Shown in pieces: positions 33,398 through 43,542 of a DNA stretch of 64,000 nucleotides. Positions within the stretch are counted from its first letter, which is position 1. Each line of letters starts with the position of its first letter. The stretch comes from an uncultured Candidatus Saccharibacteria bacterium (GTDB lineage Bacteria > Patescibacteriota > Saccharimonadia > Saccharimonadales > Saccharimonadaceae), in assembly GCA_937924995.1 (NCBI GenBank), contig CALEXY010000013.1:1-64000 (forward strand), given 5' to 3'. The position numbers and the translations under genes are program-made. The notes under the pieces are model-generated. The model was not told where the DNA came from, searched no databases, and saw only the letters and a program-made list of their open reading frames with translations.

Positions 33398-34351
33398 ATG
33401 AAACCATTAATTTCTGTAATTATTCCAATCTATAATACGGGCGACTCGGCAGTCAAGTTGCTGGATAAACTGACTAAACAAAGTTATGAAAATTTAGAAA
33501 TCATTTGCGTGGACGACGGATCGAAAGACGGAAGTTTTGATTTGGTCTCGGAATTTATTAGACAGAGTAAACTAAAAAATAGAAATCTCAATATGACGAT
33601 TTTCCGCCAAAAAAATCAGGGGGCTGCGGGGGCGAGAAATTTGGGACTAAAAAAAGCTTCGGGAGAATATGTCACCTTCATTGATTCGGATGATGAAGTG
33701 AAGAAAGCTCACATTGAAGATTTACTGAAGAGCTTAGAGAAAGATCCGAGAGATGCGCTTTCGGTTTGTGGATATGTTTATCGTCGTTTAAGAATGCAGA
33801 CGGAAAAAAAATTCTTTACTAATGAAATTTGGACAGGGGTGGAAGACGTGAATTTTCGCGCTTATATTTTGAGTTTACTGGCAAGTGATGGCCGGATGTA
33901 CGCGGCGATTAATAAGATGTTCCGACTCTCGGTGATTAAAAAAGCAAAAGTAGAATTTCCGGTGGGTTGGGATTTTGCGGAAGACACGATGTTTGTATTA
34001 CGATATTTGAAGGCGGCGGAAGAAGCTGGTTTTAATCGGATCGGTATGGTTTTAAAAGCCAATTATATTTATAACTATGGCACCGAAACTAGTACAGTAG
34101 CAAGTTCATCGATGAAATTTAGCAACTGGCAGAAATCTTTTCAGAATATTGCGACATGGGCAGAAAATAAAAATGATGCAGAAGAAATCAAGAAGCTCAA
34201 ACAAAAGTGGCTGAAAAAATTATATCTGCGTTTTAAAATTTCTCATGCTTTGGCGGTGGCACGAAGTGCGATGCCGCTGACAAAAAAATGGAAGTACCTA
34301 AATCCAGTGGTACTTCCCCTGGCGAGTCTGGCCGCGAAAATTCGCAAATAA
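33398..34351 (+). CDS. GT2-family glycosyltransferase
   Basis: A 317-residue protein with GT-A fold: SVIIPIYNTG, CVDDGSKDGS, NQGAAGARNLGL and FIDSDDE (the DxD metal site). It is probably inverting, transferring a sugar from UDP- or GDP-sugar to a glycan. -10 TATAAT (33384-33389) lies 8 nt before ATG 33398, so leaderless. It is divergent from the Wzm/Wzt operon and likely serves the same glycan. Confidence 0.88.
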   Translation: MKPLISVIIPIYNTGDSAVKLLDKLTKQSYENLEIICVDDGSKDGSFDLVSEFIRQSKLKNRNLNMTIFRQKNQGAAGARNLGLKKASGEYVTFIDSDDEVKKAHIEDLLKSLEKDPRDALSVCGYVYRRLRMQTEKKFFTNEIWTGVEDVNFRAYILSLLASDGRMYAAINKMFRLSVIKKAKVEFPVGWDFAEDTMFVLRYLKAAEEAGFNRIGMVLKANYIYNYGTETSTVASSSMKFSNWQKSFQNIATWAENKNDAEEIKKLKQKWLKKLYLRFKISHALAVARSAMPLTKKWKYLNPVVLPLASLAAKIRK

Positions 34352-34353
34352 CT

Positions 34354-34839
34354 TTATTTAAATTTAATTTTGGGAAGAATGCGTGGAGTTCGCTTAGCGT
34401 ATTCGAGATATTCTTGACCAAATTTTTTAGTTAACCATTTTTCTTCGGTATTTTGCATGAAAACTACGAGATATAAATAAAAGAAAAGAATAAATCCGAG
34501 CATAAATATATTATGAGCGGTAATTAAAATTCCACTAAAAATAAAGAAAAAAGCAGTGTAAATCGGGTGACGCGTGACGGAATAAATTCCGGTAGTGACG
34601 AGTTTACCAGATTGAATTTCGTGGGCGATATTTTGAATTAACACGGCATAAATCCAGAAAAAGACGCCAGCAAAAATTAAGATAATTCCAAAAATTTGAA
34701 AAACTAGATCAAAAGAGGTAATTTCGCCAGCCTGAAAAAATCCCTGCCGTTTTAAGTGAAAAGCCAGTACGGTAATTAAACTACAAGTAATTACATAGAT
34801 TGGCCCTACCCCAAAAATTGGCAAGGATGATTTTTTCAT
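34354..34839 (-). CDS. Isoprenylcysteine carboxyl methyltransferase/PEMT-family membrane protein
   Basis: The 161-residue protein has four or five transmembrane helices and the family's conserved core TRHPIYTAFF (RHP binding S-adenosylmethionine) and a C-terminal FGQEYLEYAKRTPR. Members methylate small or lipid substrates in membranes. The substrate here is unknown. AAAGGAG lies before ATG; it follows galE by 9 nt, so it may be co-transcribed. Confidence 0.8.
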   Translation of the reverse strand: MKKSSLPIFGVGPIYVITCSLITVLAFHLKRQGFFQAGEITSFDLVFQIFGIILIFAGVFFWIYAVLIQNIAHEIQSGKLVTTGIYSVTRHPIYTAFFFIFSGILITAHNIFMLGFILFFYLYLVVFMQNTEEKWLTKKFGQEYLEYAKRTPRILPKIKFK

Positions 34840-34848
34840 AAGACTCCT

Positions 34849-35850
34849 TTATTTAGCGGAATCGAGGAAGTTAATCGTATCGCGCATCGCGTCCTCAATA
34901 GTGTGCGTAGTTTCCCAGTTTAATTCCCTCTTAGCTTTAGAAGGATCAGCGAAGATTTCGGCGAGATCACCTGGACGACGGTCAGCAAAATGATGTGGCA
35001 AGGCAGCATGATTAGCTTCTTCAAAAGCGTGCATGATTTCAAGCACAGAGGTACCGCGACCAGAACCGAGATTATAAATGGAAGTACCGGTCTTGGCAAA
35101 AGCTTGCATGGATTTCAAATGGCCGAGAGCGAGATCGACGACGTGAATGTAGTCACGAATACAGGTACCGTCACGAGTATCATAATCATTGCCGTAGATG
35201 GCGAGTTCTTTGATTTCACCACTTCTGACTTTCATAACGATTGGCATGAGATTATTTGGAATACCGTTTGGATCTTCACCAAGTAGGCCGGATTCGTGAG
35301 CACCAACTGGGTTAAAGTAGCGCAAAATCACTACGGACATTTCTGGACGAGCCACGGCTTCGGCTTCCAAGATTTTTTCGATCACGTGTTTAGTCTCACC
35401 GTATGGGTTAGTAATGGCGACACCAGTAGTGAGATTTTCGCTAAGTTTGCCGGAATTCTTCGCACCGTAAACGGTAGCGGAAGAGCTGAAGATAATCTTA
35501 TTAACATTAAATTCGGCCATACACTTCAAGAGATTGACGGTACCCTGAACATTAGTTTCATAATATTCGAGGGGTTTTTCGATAGATTCAGCGACTGCCT
35601 TTAACCCTGCGAAATGGATAACGGCTTCAAAGTCATGAGACTGAAAAAGTTCACGCATGTGAGCAAGATCCAAAATATCAATCTTATGAAATTCCGGTTT
35701 AGTGCCAGTGAGAGTGGCGATTTTATCTAAGACTTCGATTTTACTGTTAAATAAATTATCGATAATTGTGACTTCGTGACCAGCCTTGATTAATTCTACG
35801 ACAGTATGTGAACCAATATAGCCAGTACCTCCAGTAACGAGAATTTTCAT
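34849..35850 (-). CDS. galE: UDP-glucose 4-epimerase
   Basis: A 333-residue extended short-chain dehydrogenase: NAD motif GGTGYIGSH, catalytic SSSATVYG and YGETK (Tyr and Lys), and RYFNPVGAH. This is typical GalE, interconverting UDP-glucose and UDP-galactose (or the GlcNAc/GalNAc pair). It would supply UDP-Gal to the glycan loci around it and to a UGM-like enzyme at 40142. A TATAAT box lies about 25 nt before an AGGAG site. Confidence 0.93.
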   Translation of the reverse strand: MKILVTGGTGYIGSHTVVELIKAGHEVTIIDNLFNSKIEVLDKIATLTGTKPEFHKIDILDLAHMRELFQSHDFEAVIHFAGLKAVAESIEKPLEYYETNVQGTVNLLKCMAEFNVNKIIFSSSATVYGAKNSGKLSENLTTGVAITNPYGETKHVIEKILEAEAVARPEMSVVILRYFNPVGAHESGLLGEDPNGIPNNLMPIVMKVRSGEIKELAIYGNDYDTRDGTCIRDYIHVVDLALGHLKSMQAFAKTGTSIYNLGSGRGTSVLEIMHAFEEANHAALPHHFADRRPGDLAEIFADPSKAKRELNWETTHTIEDAMRDTINFLDSAK

Positions 35851-35886
35851 GTGGGTTGACTCCTTTTTATTATTTTTATTATAACA

Positions 35887-37011
35887 CTAATTAAGAGAGC
35901 GCGCTTTTCGCCTTGCGAAAAAACCAGAGATGATCTTATAAATCAACTTAAAGATGAATTGACGAATTAATTCAATCACAAGACAAGCCAGAAAGACACC
36001 CAAAATGGTTTGAATTGAATATAACACAAAATCTATTTTCGGAAGAGTGAGATGACCAGCTACATTCATAGTCTGACCGCGCCATAATTTATGATACATA
36101 ATATTATTATCATGAATTAAATAGATACCAAAAGTAGCACCGCCAATTAAATCCACCCACTTTGAACTAAAATTGAAACTTTGAAAAATTATTAATATTG
36201 AAGTAATAAAAACTAGACTAGTGATTGAGGCAATATTAGTAAATAAATCCCCTGGAATGTCATGATAACCTAGCTTAGAAAATAAGATTAAGATGAGTGG
36301 GGCTAAAATTAGGACTGCAGTTGAAAGCGTAAAAGCAAAGATTGGCCAATTTTTATCTTGCAATTGTTCCTTAAAACGATTAATCGAATAGCCAATTAAT
36401 AAACAACAAATCACTGGACTAATAACAATATATGGGAACTCAAAGGTAGAAGCGGTGAGAAACTTAAAGGTCGCAAGTACTGAATTAAAGCCGCAGGTGA
36501 TCAGAAGAAATATAACTATATCGCGTTGGCTCATGGCGTCAAACCATTTTTTAAGATACGGTGAAATCAGAAAGACAAAAACATAGGCGGTCACGAACCA
36601 ATAACCATTAGCGACTACTGGCATCATTAGTCTAAGTAAGCGAATATTTAGTGGGAATTGAATTTTTGTAATTGGGTCTTTTAAAATAAAGGCTATAATC
36701 AGAAAAATAAACGAGTAAGTCCAGGTCGGAATGAGAATATCGAAGATTTTGCGATATTTAAAGGATTTACGATTATAAAGAAAATATCCAGTAATAGCAA
36801 AGAAAATACCGACACCAATTTTACCAAAACTCTTCATGATTTCTACCCAATATTCATTAAAAATTAGGTGACCACCCGAAGCCCAGTTGGTATGAGTACC
36901 AAAATGATGAGCAACAATCATTATCATAGCTATAATACGTAATAGCTCAATACTAGAATTTCTTTTTTTATGGACACGGGAATTCTCTGAAGTGGCGAGA
37001 CTCTCTGACAT
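35887..37011 (-). CDS. Acyltransferase 3 family membrane protein
   Basis: A 374-residue protein with about ten transmembrane helices and the family start SIELLRIIAMIMIVAHHFG containing the conserved His of the catalytic HH/HxG motif. It O-acylates extracytoplasmic sugars such as exopolysaccharide or peptidoglycan. A second, related gene is at 49131. Promoter TATAAT with a leader and AGGAGG precede the ATG. Confidence 0.88.
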   Translation of the reverse strand: MSESLATSENSRVHKKRNSSIELLRIIAMIMIVAHHFGTHTNWASGGHLIFNEYWVEIMKSFGKIGVGIFFAITGYFLYNRKSFKYRKIFDILIPTWTYSFIFLIIAFILKDPITKIQFPLNIRLLRLMMPVVANGYWFVTAYVFVFLISPYLKKWFDAMSQRDIVIFLLITCGFNSVLATFKFLTASTFEFPYIVISPVICCLLIGYSINRFKEQLQDKNWPIFAFTLSTAVLILAPLILILFSKLGYHDIPGDLFTNIASITSLVFITSILIIFQSFNFSSKWVDLIGGATFGIYLIHDNNIMYHKLWRGQTMNVAGHLTLPKIDFVLYSIQTILGVFLACLVIELIRQFIFKLIYKIISGFFARRKARSLN

Positions 37012-37085
37012 ATAACCTCCTATATGCTTATGATTATATCATAATAGAGATATACAAGAGGTGATTTTTCCACTATAATAAAATT

Positions 37086-38027
37086 ATGAAAAATATTCTT
37101 TATATTGTGGTTCCCTGCTATAACGAAGAGGCCTGCTTAGCGGAAACTAATAAACAATTAAATAAGAAGCTCGCGAGCCTAGTAAAGAAGAAAAAGATCT
37201 CCGAAAAGAGCCGAATTGTTTATGTAAATGATGGTTCTAAGGACAAGACCTGGGATATCATTTCCGGTTTTGATAAATCAACCACAGTAGGTATTAAATT
37301 ATCAAAAAACTGCGGACATCAAAACGCCCTGCTGGCTGGCTTAATGTACGCAAAAGATCATGCGGATATTTCAATAAGTATTGATGCAGACTTACAGGAT
37401 GATATTGAAGTAATTGATCAATTTATCGAAAAATACAACGAAGGTTGTGAAATTGTTTATGGCGTGCGCGATAGTCGTGAGACTGACACTTTCTTTAAGC
37501 GAAACACAGCCATAATGTTCTATAAAATTATGGAAAAGTTAGGAGTAAAAGTCGTATTTAATTCTGCAGATTATCGCCTAATGAGTAAGCGCGCACTGGA
37601 AGAGTTAGCTAAATTTAAGGAAACTAATTTATTCTTACGCGGGATTGTGCCTGCCATTGGTTTCAAAACTGATAAGGTTTATTATGCCAGAGCAAAAAGA
37701 TTTGCCGGTAAAACACATTATCCATTAAAAAAGATGTTGAATTTTGCTTGGGATGGAATCACCTCTTTTAGTGTGCAACCAATACGCCTAGTTTTATCAA
37801 TGGGAATTCTTGTAACTTTCGTGAGCCTTGCAGTGATTATTTATTCTTTAGCTGTAAAGATTTTAGGTATGGCAGTGAGCGGATGGACTTTTATTATCTG
37901 TTCAATTTGGCTGCTGGGCGGACTTCAAATGTTTGCAATTGGCCTAATTGGCGAATATATTGGCAAGATTTATTCAGAAACCAAATCACGCCCGCGCTAT
38001 ATTATTGAAGAAATTTTAGATAAATAA
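37086..38027 (+). CDS. DPM1/GtrB-like GT2 glycosyltransferase with C-terminal membrane helices
   Basis: The 313-residue protein has a GT2 catalytic domain (VVPCYNEE, YVNDGSKD, SIDADLQDD) and two C-terminal transmembrane helices. This is the dolichyl/polyprenyl-phosphate mannosyl- or glucosyltransferase type, charging undecaprenyl phosphate with one sugar on the cytoplasmic side. The product would feed GT-C enzymes such as the one at 44509. -10 TATAAT (37074-37079) is 6 nt before ATG: leaderless. Confidence 0.9.
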   Translation: MKNILYIVVPCYNEEACLAETNKQLNKKLASLVKKKKISEKSRIVYVNDGSKDKTWDIISGFDKSTTVGIKLSKNCGHQNALLAGLMYAKDHADISISIDADLQDDIEVIDQFIEKYNEGCEIVYGVRDSRETDTFFKRNTAIMFYKIMEKLGVKVVFNSADYRLMSKRALEELAKFKETNLFLRGIVPAIGFKTDKVYYARAKRFAGKTHYPLKKMLNFAWDGITSFSVQPIRLVLSMGILVTFVSLAVIIYSLAVKILGMAVSGWTFIICSIWLLGGLQMFAIGLIGEYIGKIYSETKSRPRYIIEEILDK

Positions 38028-39002
38028 TTAAACTATTTTACGAAAAATTCGATAAAGTAAACCATTTAATGGTGCCAATAAGATTAAATATAAACGTAAT
38101 TTTTTAGTGAGATAGGGATTTTTGGTGAATTGAAATTTTTTACTATTTTGCTTCACCCAGATGCGATTTTTTTCAAAATATTTAGCCGGAATCATCCCAG
38201 AAATACTAGCATCCATGAAGGCAAATTTAGCTAGAAGTATAGCGATTTCACAAATATAGTTATATTCCTCAGAAAGATAATCATATGCTTCTGTCGCAGT
38301 CTGTAGCTTAGCCTGAAGGCGACGCAAGGTCTTAAATTCTGAATCAGCATTAGCAGTAATATTACTATTGGTGCGATAATAATAATATTCGACAGAATCT
38401 AAATAAGAAATTTTCTTAGCCTTAGCAAAAAGTTTATAAGTAGTCAAATTATCTTCATGTACCTGTCCTACTGGATATTGAATATTAAAATCCAGAAAGA
38501 GGGATTTTTTATAAAGTTTATTCCAAATTAAAATATCGAGGTCCTGCTGCTTAATAAAATAATTAGTTAAGGCGGTTTTTGAGTCGAGAACTTGAGCAGA
38601 GGGTACGAAATCTAAACAACTAGACGCGCGAATTTCTTGATAACCACAGACGGCAATATCGGAAGAATCGGTAACCAATCTTTGATAGAGGTGTTCTAAA
38701 AATGTTTCTTTGATTTGATCGTCCCCATCGATAAAAGCAAGGTATTCACCGTTAGATTCCTGAATGCCGAGATTTCTCACGGCGGAAATACCCTGATTTT
38801 TCTGCGAAATAACTCGAATATTTGAATAGATTTTTGCAAGTTTTTCACAGACATTTTTAGTCTCATCAGTGGAACCATCATCGATAATAATAATCTCAAA
38901 ATTAAAATAAGTTTGTTTTTCAATCGAATCGACACAGTCGGTAATACAGTGAGCAAGATTGTAGGCTGGAACAATTACGGAAATAAGTGGTTGGTTATTC
39001 AT
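38028..39002 (-). CDS. GT2-family glycosyltransferase
   Basis: A 324-residue GT-A protein: SVIVPAYNLAHC, IIDDGSTDET, NQGISAVRNLG and FIDGDDQ. Start chosen at ATG 39002 with AGGAGGATT just before it. The longer frame to 39128 would run far into the neighbouring gene, whereas this start overlaps its stop by only 8 nt. It is coupled to the GT4 gene upstream. Confidence 0.87.
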   Translation of the reverse strand: MNNQPLISVIVPAYNLAHCITDCVDSIEKQTYFNFEIIIIDDGSTDETKNVCEKLAKIYSNIRVISQKNQGISAVRNLGIQESNGEYLAFIDGDDQIKETFLEHLYQRLVTDSSDIAVCGYQEIRASSCLDFVPSAQVLDSKTALTNYFIKQQDLDILIWNKLYKKSLFLDFNIQYPVGQVHEDNLTTYKLFAKAKKISYLDSVEYYYYRTNSNITANADSEFKTLRRLQAKLQTATEAYDYLSEEYNYICEIAILLAKFAFMDASISGMIPAKYFEKNRIWVKQNSKKFQFTKNPYLTKKLRLYLILLAPLNGLLYRIFRKIV

Positions 39003-40149
39003 AATCCTCCTGATATAGCGGAATAATTTGTTCTTGGATAATTTTACTAAAATTAAATTGAGCAAGATAATCTTCCCTAGCGATTTTAGCAAAAGTCTCA
39101 GACTTTTCTGGATTTTCGACAATCTCAATAAATTTCAAATAGAGGTCTTCTGGGTCCTTTACCTTAGCCAAGTAACCGTTTCTTTGGGCTTGAATAAGTT
39201 CATGATTTTCTGGAATATCCGTGGTAATAATAATTTTTTGCATCATCATTGCCTCGAGAATAGAAAGACTTAGACCTTCTTTATAAGTAGGCAGTACAAA
39301 AATATCAAAACTTTGAAAAGCCTGTTTGATATCACTTACAAAACCACACCATTGAATATTTAGTGAGGTATATTGTGTTTTTAGTTTGGTTAAATATTCC
39401 TCTTCACCAGTGCCGTAGATTTTAAGTAAAATATTTGATTTTTCTGATTGAAGTTTTTGAAAAGCAACTAGTAATTCCTCAATTCCCTTCTCCTGGCAAA
39501 TACGACCTACAAAACCAAACACAAAATCATTCTTTGAAACTACCGCAGAGCTTTTTTGCTGATAAAAATCATAGACACCATTATAAACAACTGAGAGATT
39601 GTGGATTTTTCTGGGAGCTAAGATCCGCTCAATGGCAGTTTTTTCATAATGTGAAATAGTAGTAATATGATGGACTTTTTTAGATAATCGATAGATGTAT
39701 TTACCGATAAAATTCTTCAGTGGAAGATTAATATTTTGAAAAATAAAGGCACGAAAATCAGCATGGTCAGTCCAAATAATTCGCTTTTTAAGATGTTTAC
39801 CAGCGAGAGTACCAGCAATTAGGTCATCGCGTGACTGTAAATGCAAAACATCAATCTGATTTTTTTTAATTATTCGGCGGTACCAAAAATAAAGATAAAT
39901 TTGCCAGAAGAAATAAATTGGCAGAAAAAGGTTACGATAACCACTCCAATTTTGTTGAATCAAAAATGGCGCCTTAATCACTGAAAGATTCTGTTTCTTA
40001 GCTTCCTCTTGGAGTTTTAAGGAGGAAGTGATAATAGTAGGATTGAAGCCATTCGACTTCAATCCTTTTGCCAGTTCGATCTGATATTTTTCGGCGCCAC
40101 CAAAATCATTTGGACGACAGTTTCTAACTAAACCAATGTTTTTATGCAT
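38995..40149 (-). CDS. GT4-family glycosyltransferase
   Basis: A 384-residue GT-B protein with N-domain NDFGGAEKYQIELAKGL and C-domain VGRICQEKGIEELL, PTYKEGLSLSILEAM (donor-binding E-x7-E like motif). It transfers a sugar from a nucleotide donor to the growing glycan. Its start overlaps the flavoprotein gene by 8 nt; all three (flavoprotein, GT4, GT2) appear to be one operon. Confidence 0.87.
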   Translation of the reverse strand: MHKNIGLVRNCRPNDFGGAEKYQIELAKGLKSNGFNPTIITSSLKLQEEAKKQNLSVIKAPFLIQQNWSGYRNLFLPIYFFWQIYLYFWYRRIIKKNQIDVLHLQSRDDLIAGTLAGKHLKKRIIWTDHADFRAFIFQNINLPLKNFIGKYIYRLSKKVHHITTISHYEKTAIERILAPRKIHNLSVVYNGVYDFYQQKSSAVVSKNDFVFGFVGRICQEKGIEELLVAFQKLQSEKSNILLKIYGTGEEEYLTKLKTQYTSLNIQWCGFVSDIKQAFQSFDIFVLPTYKEGLSLSILEAMMMQKIIITTDIPENHELIQAQRNGYLAKVKDPEDLYLKFIEIVENPEKSETFAKIAREDYLAQFNFSKIIQEQIIPLYQEDYE

Positions 40150-41413
40150 TTTTCATTGATTCAGATAGCTGATCCGCCATCTCCATACAGTCTTCCATGG
40201 AGTTGTAGGTCCAACTGCCATAGCGACCGAGATTATAAATATTCTTCTCAGCAAGTTTTTGCTTGAGCTGATCGGTTAATTCAGTATCTTTCTTAGAAAT
40301 ATGCACATAGGCTGGATCCATGACGATAATACTGTGGTCAACTAACTGATTATCATCATCGATAATACCGACTTTTTTCATACCGATAAGAGCTTCTTTA
40401 AGTTCTTTTTCAGCATCAATTTCCGCATTTTTGGAGAAACCAATTTCAACATAAACGCTTAATTTGTCTTGGTTCAAAATATTGTTATAAAAACCAATGC
40501 GATAGAAATTAAGTGATTTATCTGGGAAATAAACCCAGTGTTCTTTTTGATATTTCTTAGAAGGAGAGTCAAAACCGAGATTCAAAACAAGTACCTTATT
40601 GTAAGATAGTTGGTCCGCATTCATTTGATATTCAGAACTATTTAAGAGTTTTAAGAACTGATTGAGTGGAGCAGAATTAATGAGATTCTTATATTGAATT
40701 TGCTGACCGTCCGATAGAGTAGCAATATGATTTTCTACGTCAATATTACTAACGGAAGTGTTGAAAAGGACTTTCGAAGAATCAATTTCAGCAAATAATT
40801 TATCAATAAAATAGCCCGTGCCTTTCTTTAGATACATAAAAGTATCATTGTAGGTAGCAGTTTTTTGTTCCTTCATATTGCGAATGATTGCTTCACGGTC
40901 AGCATACGGGAAGAAACGACCCATAGCTTCCTTATCTAGTAAGGTTAGATCAGTAGCATAGAGCTTTTCATTGTATGGGCGAAGGAATTTTTCCGTAATA
41001 CTTTTACCGAAACGATCATATAGCATATCGAGGAAACTAGTATTTTCGCCGGTTTTATCATTAATAAACAGATCATATAAACAATCGATAAAATCTGGTT
41101 TTTCCAATTGATGAATATTTAGCTGAAATGGATAATCAATCAGTTGATCTTTATAGTAAATAAAAGTCTGTTTGGTTTGACGAATAATTTGATCTGGTTC
41201 GACAAATGACTCAAAGAGTTTCTTATATTTTTCGGTTTTAAAGTGGTAAAAATGGCCAGCATAATCCCAGACGTATTGATCATTTTTAATCGTGCTACAG
41301 TAACCACCAGGGGTACTATTTTTTTCAACGATCAAATAATCACCTTTATTAAAATAAGCAAAAGATAAGCCTGAAAGACCTGCGCCAATAATTAAATTAT
41401 CTACAGTTTTCAT
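40142..41413 (-). CDS. UDP-galactopyranose mutase-like FAD protein
   Basis: The 423-residue protein has an FAD Rossmann motif LIIGAGLSGLSFA, a GGYCST loop, and a C-terminal NLGRYGSWTYNSMEDCM. These fit the UDP-galactopyranose mutase / protoporphyrinogen oxidase-like amine oxidase fold seen in polysaccharide loci. Conversion of UDP-Galp to UDP-Galf is plausible with galE nearby but is not proven; the length is more than classical Glf. -10 TAAAAT (41427-41422) is 8 nt before ATG. Confidence 0.75.
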   Translation of the reverse strand: MKTVDNLIIGAGLSGLSFAYFNKGDYLIVEKNSTPGGYCSTIKNDQYVWDYAGHFYHFKTEKYKKLFESFVEPDQIIRQTKQTFIYYKDQLIDYPFQLNIHQLEKPDFIDCLYDLFINDKTGENTSFLDMLYDRFGKSITEKFLRPYNEKLYATDLTLLDKEAMGRFFPYADREAIIRNMKEQKTATYNDTFMYLKKGTGYFIDKLFAEIDSSKVLFNTSVSNIDVENHIATLSDGQQIQYKNLINSAPLNQFLKLLNSSEYQMNADQLSYNKVLVLNLGFDSPSKKYQKEHWVYFPDKSLNFYRIGFYNNILNQDKLSVYVEIGFSKNAEIDAEKELKEALIGMKKVGIIDDDNQLVDHSIIVMDPAYVHISKKDTELTDQLKQKLAEKNIYNLGRYGSWTYNSMEDCMEMADQLSESMKNA

Positions 41414-41472
41414 ATGATTTTATTTTAGCACAGATAGAGGCAGCTAACAATAATTATGCTATAATAACAGAT

Positions 41473-43542
41473 ATGAGTAGAAGGTGCAGTTTAGTTATAA
41501 ATATTTTGATAAATTCTGGCAGCGAGTCTGAATTATCCCAAACTATTAGCAGCTTATTAGGACAAGTTGCAATTGAAAATTTCGAGACAAAAATTGTTAT
41601 TCAGGATGAAAAATCCCTTAGTAAAAAATGTCTAAACAGCCTGGACGAGCTAATAAAAGACAGTTCCCTGGTGAGAATTTCCGACAAAGAAGCCTCGGAA
41701 GAAAATTTTGATTATCGACTTAAATTAGAGGCCGGCGACCTCCTAACTAGTACGTTTATTTATCGTGGTATTCAATATCTAAAACGCAACCCAGTAGCTA
41801 TGGTTATTCCAGAATATAGTATCCAATTCATGCTAGAAGGTATGTATGGATTAATTACTCGTAATAAGTTTTTAACACTCGACAAACAAGGTATTTCCCT
41901 ACTAAACAATCATCACACAGGTGAAATTAGCCGCTTATTTGACGTAATTGAAGAAAGTGCAGTAGTTAAGAAAAATTACTACGGATCAACTTTTGAATAC
42001 CTAGATACTGCGAGACGAAATAAATCATTCTATCTGAATAATATTGAATTAACACCTTCAGTTACAAAAAAGATTGACGTAAATAAACTAAATTTAATTG
42101 CTGGTGGATATCGTGATCGTCATGGTATGGATTGGTTAAAAAAGCTATGCGGTAGGAGTAAGGTCGCACATAGAATTTATGATTTTGTTTTTCAACGAGA
42201 ACAAGATCCAGAATCGCTTGAAATTGATGAACAAATTCATACCTTGGCACCTGATTTTAATTTTTGGCCAAGTGAATTACTGGCTGATGAATTAAATAAG
42301 TTAGCTAAACTAAATTACACAATTAATGGCTATCAAAACTGCCACTTTTTCGATAACACATTCCTACTAAATCGTACTGCCACCTTATTAGAAGGATATG
42401 TTAAGTGTGCAAAAGAATTAAGCGCAGATAATTACGAATATGTTTTAGTTTTGCCTTGGCTAATCAATGGTGGGGTGGATATGTTTGCAAAGAATTACAT
42501 CAATACCATTGCCAAAGAAAATCCAGATAAGAGATTACTTTTAATTGTGACTAATCCATTCGAAGAAACCTCTGAAGATCAAATTAAACAGCTCGCAAAA
42601 AATATTGATTTCCTAAATTTGGCCAAAATTCTAAAGAACGAAAATTACGCAGCTTGGCGCAAAGAGATTTTGGCAACCATCATACTTAATGTGAAGCCAA
42701 AATATCTTCATATTATGATGTCAAAAATTGGCTATCAGACATTAATTGCATATCAAGATGAAATTCGTAAGAATACGAAGATTATCTTCTCATCTTATAA
42801 CTATATCGAGAATCCAAATGGAAGATTGACTGGCTATTCGGTGGAAGATTTACCTAAAGCTTACCGTGCCGGAGATATTATCACTACGGATAATCAAATA
42901 TCAAAGGATATCTGGGTAAAAGCTTTTAAATTCCGCGAAAGTGATATTAAAATTCATCGTCAATTAATTACTGATTTCAAGAATTTTTCACCAGAATATA
43001 GACCTGGAGAAGAATTTAAGATTTTTTGGGCGGCTCATATTCGAAAAGAAAAGAATCCGGAAATTCTTCTAAACATAATTAAAAAATATCGCACCGAGGA
43101 AGCTTCAATTGATTGTTATGGATCTTTCAATGAAGCTCACTGGGAAAATGGTAATCCTATCACAAATAGCGTAAACAAAAATTTAAACTATCGTGGTGGT
43201 TATAGAAATTTCTTTAAAGATATCGACTTAAAAAAATATCATCTTTTCCTTTATACTTCAAAATTTGATGGTACACCAAATGTTTTGATTGAGGCGGCGC
43301 TTTCTGGTATCCCAATTATTAGTAGTAGAATTGGAGGCGTAGCAGAATTACTTGGTGATAAAGCTATACTTATTGAAAATCCCGACGATGTAGCGGAGTT
43401 TTATGCGGCCATTGAGGAAGTAAAAAATAATTACGAAAAATATCTCAAACTTGCGACTGAATTACAAGAAAAAATTGTTAAGCAAACAAGTGAGGAAAAT
43501 TTTATCAAACAAGTAAAGGAGATGCTAAATGACAACAACTAA
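41473..43542 (+). CDS. Two-domain glycosyltransferase: degenerate GT2-like N-domain plus GT4
   Basis: A 689-residue protein. Residues about 1-200 resemble a GT2 fold (LVINILINSGSESELSQTI, SLLGQ) but lack the expected DDGS and DxD motifs, so this half is probably inactive. Residues about 290-689 form a GT-B/GT4 domain with ILPW-type start (VLVLPWLINGGVDMF), WAAHIRKEKNPE and FDGTPNVLIEAALSGIP. -10 TATAAT (41460-41465) is 7 nt before ATG. It starts an operon with a GT2 and a GT-C-like gene. Confidence 0.78.
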   Translation: MSRRCSLVINILINSGSESELSQTISSLLGQVAIENFETKIVIQDEKSLSKKCLNSLDELIKDSSLVRISDKEASEENFDYRLKLEAGDLLTSTFIYRGIQYLKRNPVAMVIPEYSIQFMLEGMYGLITRNKFLTLDKQGISLLNNHHTGEISRLFDVIEESAVVKKNYYGSTFEYLDTARRNKSFYLNNIELTPSVTKKIDVNKLNLIAGGYRDRHGMDWLKKLCGRSKVAHRIYDFVFQREQDPESLEIDEQIHTLAPDFNFWPSELLADELNKLAKLNYTINGYQNCHFFDNTFLLNRTATLLEGYVKCAKELSADNYEYVLVLPWLINGGVDMFAKNYINTIAKENPDKRLLLIVTNPFEETSEDQIKQLAKNIDFLNLAKILKNENYAAWRKEILATIILNVKPKYLHIMMSKIGYQTLIAYQDEIRKNTKIIFSSYNYIENPNGRLTGYSVEDLPKAYRAGDIITTDNQISKDIWVKAFKFRESDIKIHRQLITDFKNFSPEYRPGEEFKIFWAAHIRKEKNPEILLNIIKKYRTEEASIDCYGSFNEAHWENGNPITNSVNKNLNYRGGYRNFFKDIDLKKYHLFLYTSKFDGTPNVLIEAALSGIPIISSRIGGVAELLGDKAILIENPDDVAEFYAAIEEVKNNYEKYLKLATELQEKIVKQTSEENFIKQVKEMLNDNN

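Noticed and set aside
39003..39128. 42-codon extension of the 38028 GT2 gene
   Set aside because: Overlaps the upstream GT4 coding sequence and lacks a ribosome site; AGGAGGATT fits the start at 39002.
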